Positions 60,065-64,000 of a stretch of DNA of 64,000 nucleotides are shown in pieces. The notes under the pieces were generated by a model. It did not search any database. It was not told where the DNA came from and worked only from the letters and a program-made list of their open reading frames with translations. The DNA comes from Deltaproteobacteria bacterium (GTDB lineage Bacteria > Desulfobacterota > GWC2-55-46 > DRQE01): NCBI GenBank assembly GCA_015492245.1, contig WGFM01000012.1, forward strand, positions 1 to 64,000. The letters run 5' to 3'. The position numbers and the translations under genes were made by a program. How positions within the stretch are numbered: position 1 is the stretch's first letter; each line of letters starts with the position of its first letter.

Positions 60065-60075
60065 GGAATTTTGTG

Positions 60076-60103
60076 TTGACTCAGGTAGCCACTATGTTAT
60101 ATC
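60076..60103 (+). promoter_or_regulatory. promoter of the Rossmann-fold gene
   Basis: TTGACT at 60076-60081 and TATATC at 60098-60103, 16-bp spacer, about 45 bp before ATG 60149. Confidence 0.5.
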
Positions 60104-60148
60104 TTTAATATCTTTGATAACATGGTGAAAAACTACGGAGGTGAGAGA

Positions 60149-60544
60149 ATGGCAGAGGAGAAAAAGATTGTAAAGGTTGCAATAGTGGGGCTTGGAAGGG
60201 TTGGTTCAGTGTTTCTTAGGAGGTTGTCAGAGAAGGAGGGTTCGGGGCTAAAGATAGTTGCATGTGCAGAGAAGAGAGCAGATGCCCAGGGGATGGAGAT
60301 TGCCAAGAATAAGGGTATACCTGTCTACACCGATACGAAAGAGATAGTTGCCATTGGAGAGGATGTGGATGTGATATTCGACCTTACAGGCAATGCGGAG
60401 GCACGAAAGAACCTAAGGGGTGAGCTTGCACGCTCTGGCAACCAGCATACCGTCATAGCCCCGGAGGTGATAGCCTATCTTCTGTGGGACCTCATGGGCG
60501 AGACAGAGGCACTGCCCCAGGCACATGACAGAAAGGGCTATTGA
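60149..60544 (+). CDS. NAD(P)-binding Rossmann protein, homoserine-dehydrogenase N-domain-like
   Basis: 131 residues. VKVAIVGLGRVGSVFLRRLS is the dinucleotide loop, GIPVYTDTKEIVAIGEDVDV and IFDLTGNAEARKNLRGELAR follow as in GFO/homoserine-dehydrogenase N-domains. No catalytic C-terminal domain is present, so it may be a sensor or partner. ATG 60149 has GGAGGTGAG upstream; ATG 60122 lies before that site. Convergent with the hexaheme gene. Confidence 0.8.
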   Translation: MAEEKKIVKVAIVGLGRVGSVFLRRLSEKEGSGLKIVACAEKRADAQGMEIAKNKGIPVYTDTKEIVAIGEDVDVIFDLTGNAEARKNLRGELARSGNQHTVIAPEVIAYLLWDLMGETEALPQAHDRKGY

Positions 60545-60559
60545 GCCTCGTCCAGCCAA

Positions 60560-61741
60560 CTACCTCGGGATGGCCCGGCCTGCATCCTGTGGTTCCCTTG
60601 TGAGCACTCCTTCAGGTGGGGCACCTTTGTGGTTGTGGCATCTCTTGCAGTCTGCATAGGTGAATGAGACCTTGCCGTGGCACTTCCCGCAGCTTTTGCC
60701 CTCGCTCATCTCGCGCATTCGTATCTTGTTGGCACCCAGCTCTGGTTTGAACAGCGCAGGATGACAGAGGCTGCACTTGACCCATGTGGTGTGGATCCTG
60801 TGGTCGAATATTACGCTCTTCATGAACTTGCTGGTTGATCGGAAGAATATCCTGTTGTCCCTTGTCTCCTCCTTCTCACCATTTTCTGTTCCAAGGCTAC
60901 TTGCGGGCTCGAAGGCATCCGTGTTCTCAAGGGCTATCCAGTCTATGAAGCCGAACCTGTCGAGGGGATACCTGCCCCCAGGGAGTTTTTCAACATCCCA
61001 GTATGCCCCCACACGCTCTGCCATCTCCGAAAGCTCCTGCGGGTCTATAAGGGATAGGTCCACAAGGGGTGTTGCCTCTGGTTTGCCCAGGATATGACAT
61101 CTTTCACATTCCTTCTCTGATGTGGCATCGAACGAGAGCTTGCCATTGTGGCATACACCACAGGACTTTCCTTCCTCTATGGACTTCTGGTTTACAGGGT
61201 TTGTTCCACGAGCCATCCTGAATATGTCCTCATGACACACCTTGCACCTGAAAAATAGCCTGTGAACCCAGTGGGGATATACCACAGGGCTTAGCCCCTT
61301 CTCCTGCATCTCGTCAAAGTGGGTGAGCATTACGAAGTTTCCAGGAACTCGTTCAACCTCCTGTATGCCTCTTATGAAGGACTTCCTCTCTTTCTCCTTC
61401 TCTATCTCTTCTTTCTGCAGTCTTGCTATCTCGTCCACAAGCTCTTTGCTTCCCTTGTTCCAGTGCATGTGCATCGTTGCCATTGCACTGGCAAGATCAA
61501 GAAGCTCTATCTTTTCTCTGAAGCTGAGGCCGGGCCGATGTGCCTCTTCCATGAGTTTTCTTATCTCTTGCTCCAGAATAGCCTTGTTTCTCTTTACCAG
61601 TATCACCTGTGCCTGGAACTTGTTGTTCCTGTAGTTGTCTATGAACTGCTCCCGGAAGGACTTTTTCGCACTGCTCATGGGGGGAATGATGAGGATGGCA
61701 AATAGAACCAGTAACAGATATGAGACGGACCTTTTTGCCAT
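60560..61741 (-). CDS. exported hexaheme cytochrome c with two c7-like triheme modules
   Basis: 393 residues. A signal peptide (SVSYLLLVLFAILIIPPMSS) and a long helical region (about 30-150) precede six CxxCH sites in two groups of three: C166, C194, C212 and C323, C351, C365. Each group has the order FFRCKVCH / GKSCGVCH / CERCH or KCSLCH / GKSCGKCH / CKRCH, the triheme cytochrome c7 pattern. It is periplasmic. AAGGAGC precedes ATG 61741. It probably moves electrons between membrane and terminal reductases; the partner is unknown. Confidence 0.88.
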   Translation of the reverse strand: MAKRSVSYLLLVLFAILIIPPMSSAKKSFREQFIDNYRNNKFQAQVILVKRNKAILEQEIRKLMEEAHRPGLSFREKIELLDLASAMATMHMHWNKGSKELVDEIARLQKEEIEKEKERKSFIRGIQEVERVPGNFVMLTHFDEMQEKGLSPVVYPHWVHRLFFRCKVCHEDIFRMARGTNPVNQKSIEEGKSCGVCHNGKLSFDATSEKECERCHILGKPEATPLVDLSLIDPQELSEMAERVGAYWDVEKLPGGRYPLDRFGFIDWIALENTDAFEPASSLGTENGEKEETRDNRIFFRSTSKFMKSVIFDHRIHTTWVKCSLCHPALFKPELGANKIRMREMSEGKSCGKCHGKVSFTYADCKRCHNHKGAPPEGVLTREPQDAGRAIPR

Positions 61742-61839
61742 GAGAATGCTCCTTGTGTATGGTTTTAAATATTATCGGAAAGATAGACCAGTTAGATTAT
61801 ACAGAAAAAAGGGCCATTGGTAAACATAATTTATAGATG

Positions 61840-61867
61840 TTGAAAAAAGATGGGTGCATGGTATATT
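61840..61867 (+). promoter_or_regulatory. promoter of htrA (predicted leaderless)
   Basis: TTGAAA at 61840-61845, 16-bp spacer, TATATT at 61862-61867, then 7 nt (CATCTCT) to ATG 61875. Confidence 0.6.
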
Positions 61868-61874
61868 CATCTCT

Positions 61875-62939
61875 ATGATAAGAAGGCTCGCATTGTATGT
61901 GGTTCTACTGGCAACCTCTGGAGTTTCTGCTCCAGCCCAGGGGCTCACACCGGATGAAGAGGTAAACATACGGGTATACGGAGAATACAGCAGTGCCGTT
62001 GTGAACATAAGCACCACCATAGTGGCATACGACTTTTTCTACAACCCGGTACCAGAAAAAGGCACCGGCTCTGGCGCGATAATAGACGAAAGGGGCTACA
62101 TAGTAACCAACTACCATGTGGTGGCAAATGCCAGATACCTTGAGGTTACACTCCATGACGGCACGAAATACAGCGCAGAACTTGTGGGAATAGCACCGCA
62201 GGATGACATTGCCCTGTTGAAGATAGATGCACAGGGCAGACCCCTTAAGACCATACCCTTCGGTGATTCTTCCACCCTCAGGGTGGGGCAGAAAGTGCTC
62301 GTTATCGGTAACCCCTTCGGGCTGGAGAGAACCCTTACTGTGGGCATAATAAGCTCTCTTGGAAGAAAATTGAGAACAGGGGATGGCAGGCTCATAAGGG
62401 GTGTAATCCAGACAGATGCTGCCATAAACCCTGGAAACTCGGGGGGACCACTTCTCGACACAGAGGGCAGGATGATAGGGGTGAGCACCGCCATATTCTC
62501 ACCTGTGGGGGCAAATGTAGGGATAGGGTTTGCCATCCCTGCAAACAGGGTGAAAAGGGTGGTGGGTGAACTCATGGAAAAGGGATATGTGGCAAGACCA
62601 TGGCTCGGTATAAGGGGGCAGAATGTGGATGAAAAGCTGGCACCCCTTCTTGGCCTCCCACAGGCAGGGGTGCTCATCGCAGAGGTGTTCCCCAGCAGTC
62701 CTGCCCACAGGGCAGGACTTAAGGGAGGCACACACCGCAAAAGGGCAGGAAACCTTCTCTTCGTGGCAGGAGGAGACCTGATAGTCGCAATAGATGGAAA
62801 GACCATAAAGACCGTGGATGACCTCGATGAGGTCATGGATGAGCTCAAGGTGGGCCAGAAGATAACCGTAACGATAATACGAAGAGGAAAGAGGACCGAA
62901 AAAAGACTCACCCTCGAAGAGATGCCCCAGAGATTCTGA
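61875..62939 (+). CDS. HtrA/Deg-family serine protease
   Basis: 354 residues. After a signal-like N-terminus (LALYVVLLATSGVSAPAQG) comes a trypsin-like domain with His in TNYHVV, Asp in PQDDIALLKI and Ser in INPGNSGGPLLD, then one PDZ domain (LKGGTHRKRAGN contains a small insertion). It degrades misfolded envelope proteins. ATG 61875 is chosen over GTG 61854, as the latter lies inside the promoter spacer. No ribosome site is present. It is followed by small redox genes. Confidence 0.93.
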   Translation: MIRRLALYVVLLATSGVSAPAQGLTPDEEVNIRVYGEYSSAVVNISTTIVAYDFFYNPVPEKGTGSGAIIDERGYIVTNYHVVANARYLEVTLHDGTKYSAELVGIAPQDDIALLKIDAQGRPLKTIPFGDSSTLRVGQKVLVIGNPFGLERTLTVGIISSLGRKLRTGDGRLIRGVIQTDAAINPGNSGGPLLDTEGRMIGVSTAIFSPVGANVGIGFAIPANRVKRVVGELMEKGYVARPWLGIRGQNVDEKLAPLLGLPQAGVLIAEVFPSSPAHRAGLKGGTHRKRAGNLLFVAGGDLIVAIDGKTIKTVDDLDEVMDELKVGQKITVTIIRRGKRTEKRLTLEEMPQRF

Positions 62940-63068
62940 ACCCTCCGGGGTGTGGCCTCCCTATTCCTTCACTGCCATCTCCATATACTGCACAATTAAA
63001 AGGGTTTAAAAAGGGCTGATCAGTGTGATATAATTCACCAATACCGATAATAGATGGAGAAGACACAC

Positions 63069-63308
63069 ATGATGGATACCTCCATGGATGTATGTCCAAC
63101 ATGCGGTAGAAAGATAAAGACAGGCAACAGGCTGATTGTGCCGGCACTGGTTGGAGCCCTTGTGGGGCTTGGCGTGGGTGTGTGGTTTGTGTCCTGGTGG
63201 TTCGGCACGGAGGCAGGGTTCTTCCACTCCATGGCCATAATACACGAGGTTGCCGGCATGGTGCTCGGAACACTGGGTGGCCTTATAGTGGGTAGTATGA
63301 GAAAATGA
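63069..63308 (+). CDS. small zinc-ribbon membrane protein
   Basis: 79 residues: an N-terminal CPTCGRK motif (half zinc knuckle), then two membrane helices (RLIVPALVGALVGLGVGVWF; MVLGTLGGLIVGSM). ATG 63069 follows GGAG at 9 nt; ATG 63054 is the alternative. TATAAT lies at 63029-63034. The stop overlaps the next start (ATGA). Function unknown. Confidence 0.65.
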   Translation: MMDTSMDVCPTCGRKIKTGNRLIVPALVGALVGLGVGVWFVSWWFGTEAGFFHSMAIIHEVAGMVLGTLGGLIVGSMRK

Positions 63309-63787
63309 AGAAGATACTCGTTCTGCTCTGTCTTCTGATAGTCTTTGGAGGATGCGGCAGCAATGAGGCCCCCAAGGAGGCCCCCGACTTCACCATAAAG
63401 GTGGTTGGTGGCGGGGGCGACAGGTGGCTGGGTAAGACAATCACCCTCTCGGAACTTCGGGGCAGGGCCGTGGTGATTCACTTTACCGCAAGCTGGTGTC
63501 ATGCCTGTGAGAGGATATTCCATGCCCTCACACAGGGATACCGGGAGGCATTTGTTATGGGCATAGGGGTGCTCGACAGAAAGGCAAACATCATAGATTT
63601 CATAAGGGCGCACAACATGTCCGCACCTGTAGGATATGACGAGGATGGCTCCATTACGCGCAACTATGGGGTCAACACCCTGCCCCTTACCATTTTCATA
63701 GACCGAGAGGGCAGGATAGTGGAGCGTGTTGTGGGTGTCATAGAAGGTGAGGCCCTGAAAGAGGCGATGAACAGGATTGCTGGCTGA
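63305..63787 (+). CDS. thioredoxin-like (TlpA/ResA-type) lipoprotein
   Basis: 160 residues. A lipoprotein signal (LVLLCLLIVFGGC, lipobox ending in Cys) precedes a thioredoxin fold with the CHAC active site in HFTASWCHACERIF and a cis-Pro loop in VNTLPLTIFIDREG. It reduces disulfides outside the cytoplasmic membrane, for example in apocytochrome c maturation. It overlaps the previous stop by 4 nt; the next gene starts 1 nt after its stop. Confidence 0.88.
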   Translation: MKKILVLLCLLIVFGGCGSNEAPKEAPDFTIKVVGGGGDRWLGKTITLSELRGRAVVIHFTASWCHACERIFHALTQGYREAFVMGIGVLDRKANIIDFIRAHNMSAPVGYDEDGSITRNYGVNTLPLTIFIDREGRIVERVVGVIEGEALKEAMNRIAG

Positions 63788-63788
63788 T

Positions 63789-64000
63789 ATGAAAAAACAA
63801 CGAATACTGCTAATAACCCCACCATTCCATGCAGGTGTGGTGGAGGTGGCCGGAAGATGGGTTCCGCTACACCTGGTCTACCTTGCAGGAAGCCTCAAGG
63901 AGGCAGGCTATGAGCCCTTCATCTATGACGCCATGACAAAGATGGTTGATCATGGTGAAATAGAGAAAAAGATAGAAGAGCTCATGCCCCACTATGTTGC
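63789..64000 (+). CDS. B12-binding radical SAM protein, N-terminal part (3' end outside window)
   Basis: The frame is open to the window edge (about 70 codons). KKQRILLITPPFHAGVVEVA and LVYLAGSLKEAGYEPFIYDA match the cobalamin-binding domain of BchE/HpnR-type radical SAM enzymes. The radical SAM domain would follow beyond base 64000. Target unknown (anaerobic cyclase, hopanoid or other methylation types are possible). Confidence 0.75.
   Translation, partial: MKKQRILLITPPFHAGVVEVAGRWVPLHLVYLAGSLKEAGYEPFIYDAMTKMVDHGEIEKKIEELMPHYV

Overview
The window reads as one continuous, gene-dense chromosomal segment of a Gram-negative, respiring bacterium. A TonB-dependent receptor, a LapA/LapB-type envelope protein, a periplasmic HtrA protease, exported multiheme cytochromes and a cbb3-type oxidase all point to a diderm cell. 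By eye the GC content is moderate, with heavy use of AGG/AGA (Arg) and ATA (Ile) codons and frequent GTG/TTG starts. Nitrospirota (Thermodesulfovibrio-like) or a related Desulfobacterota lineage fits best, but this is an inference from gene content, not a marker-based assignment. There are no rRNA or tRNA genes, no intact insertion sequences, no CRISPR arrays and no prophage. Both ends cut a gene: a ClC channel at the left and a B12-binding radical SAM protein at the right.

Layout. 1-2045: ClC channel end, then an FmdB / inositol-phosphatase / small membrane protein operon. 2057-11848: pyrimidine operon pyrR-pyrB-pyrC-carA-carB followed by recG, preceded by a PyrR-type attenuator. 11849-14294: a long AT-richer gap with two Fur-box-like sites and a TonB receptor. 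14454-17860: purM, purN, DUF523, a metallo-hydrolase and an ElyC-like protein. 17956-28585: rpmB, then a minus-strand run (ridA, rel, nirD, nirB, rho, coaE, pgeF, rluD, an unknown protein, a GntR regulator). 28730-32078: hemE-hemH-protoporphyrinogen oxidase, divergent from the GntR gene. 32101-41125: a receiver-like/multiheme cytochrome fusion, a macrodomain protein, a K+ transport cluster (TrkH, TrkA, CPA2 antiporter), a membrane-anchored hydratase-fold protein and DUF362. 41239-43881: radical SAM/SPASM, GalT and Nudix genes. 43987-48119 (minus): Rrf2, diheme cytochrome c, CcoN, CcoO, two small membrane proteins and a cupin. 48393-49983: a CcsA-like cytochrome c assembly protein between two paralogous small membrane proteins, behind a leader RNA with a terminator. 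50076-60544: HU, epimerase, HD/OB nuclease, UDG, an arsenosugar-type pair, nadD-rsfS-rlmH, LapA-LapB fusion, gpmI, DUF3553 and a Rossmann protein. 60560-64000: hexaheme cytochrome, HtrA, a small zinc-ribbon membrane protein, a thioredoxin-like lipoprotein and the start of a B12 radical SAM gene.

How the genes fit together. Much of the accessory content concerns heme and c-type cytochromes: heme synthesis (hemE/H and an oxygen-dependent type PPO), c-type maturation (CcsA-like), an oxygen reductase (CcoN/O with a separate diheme subunit), two exported multiheme cytochromes, and siroheme nitrite reductase (nirBD). The cell probably respires oxygen at low tension and can reduce nitrite. Two regulatory themes recur. 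Operon-internal and highly expressed genes have strong AGGAGG sites. Several first-in-transcript genes (rel, gntR, macrodomain, DUF362, DUF3553, htrA) instead have a sigma-70-like promoter whose -10 box lies only 6-8 nt before the ATG, which predicts leaderless mRNAs.

Most worth follow-up: the receiver-TM-Fn3-pentaheme fusion (32101-33564), the His-containing/His-free paralogue pair around the CcsA gene with its attenuator-like leader (48260-49983), the apparently split CcoP in the cbb3 operon, the membrane-anchored hydratase fold, and the UDG lacking all Fe-S cysteines.
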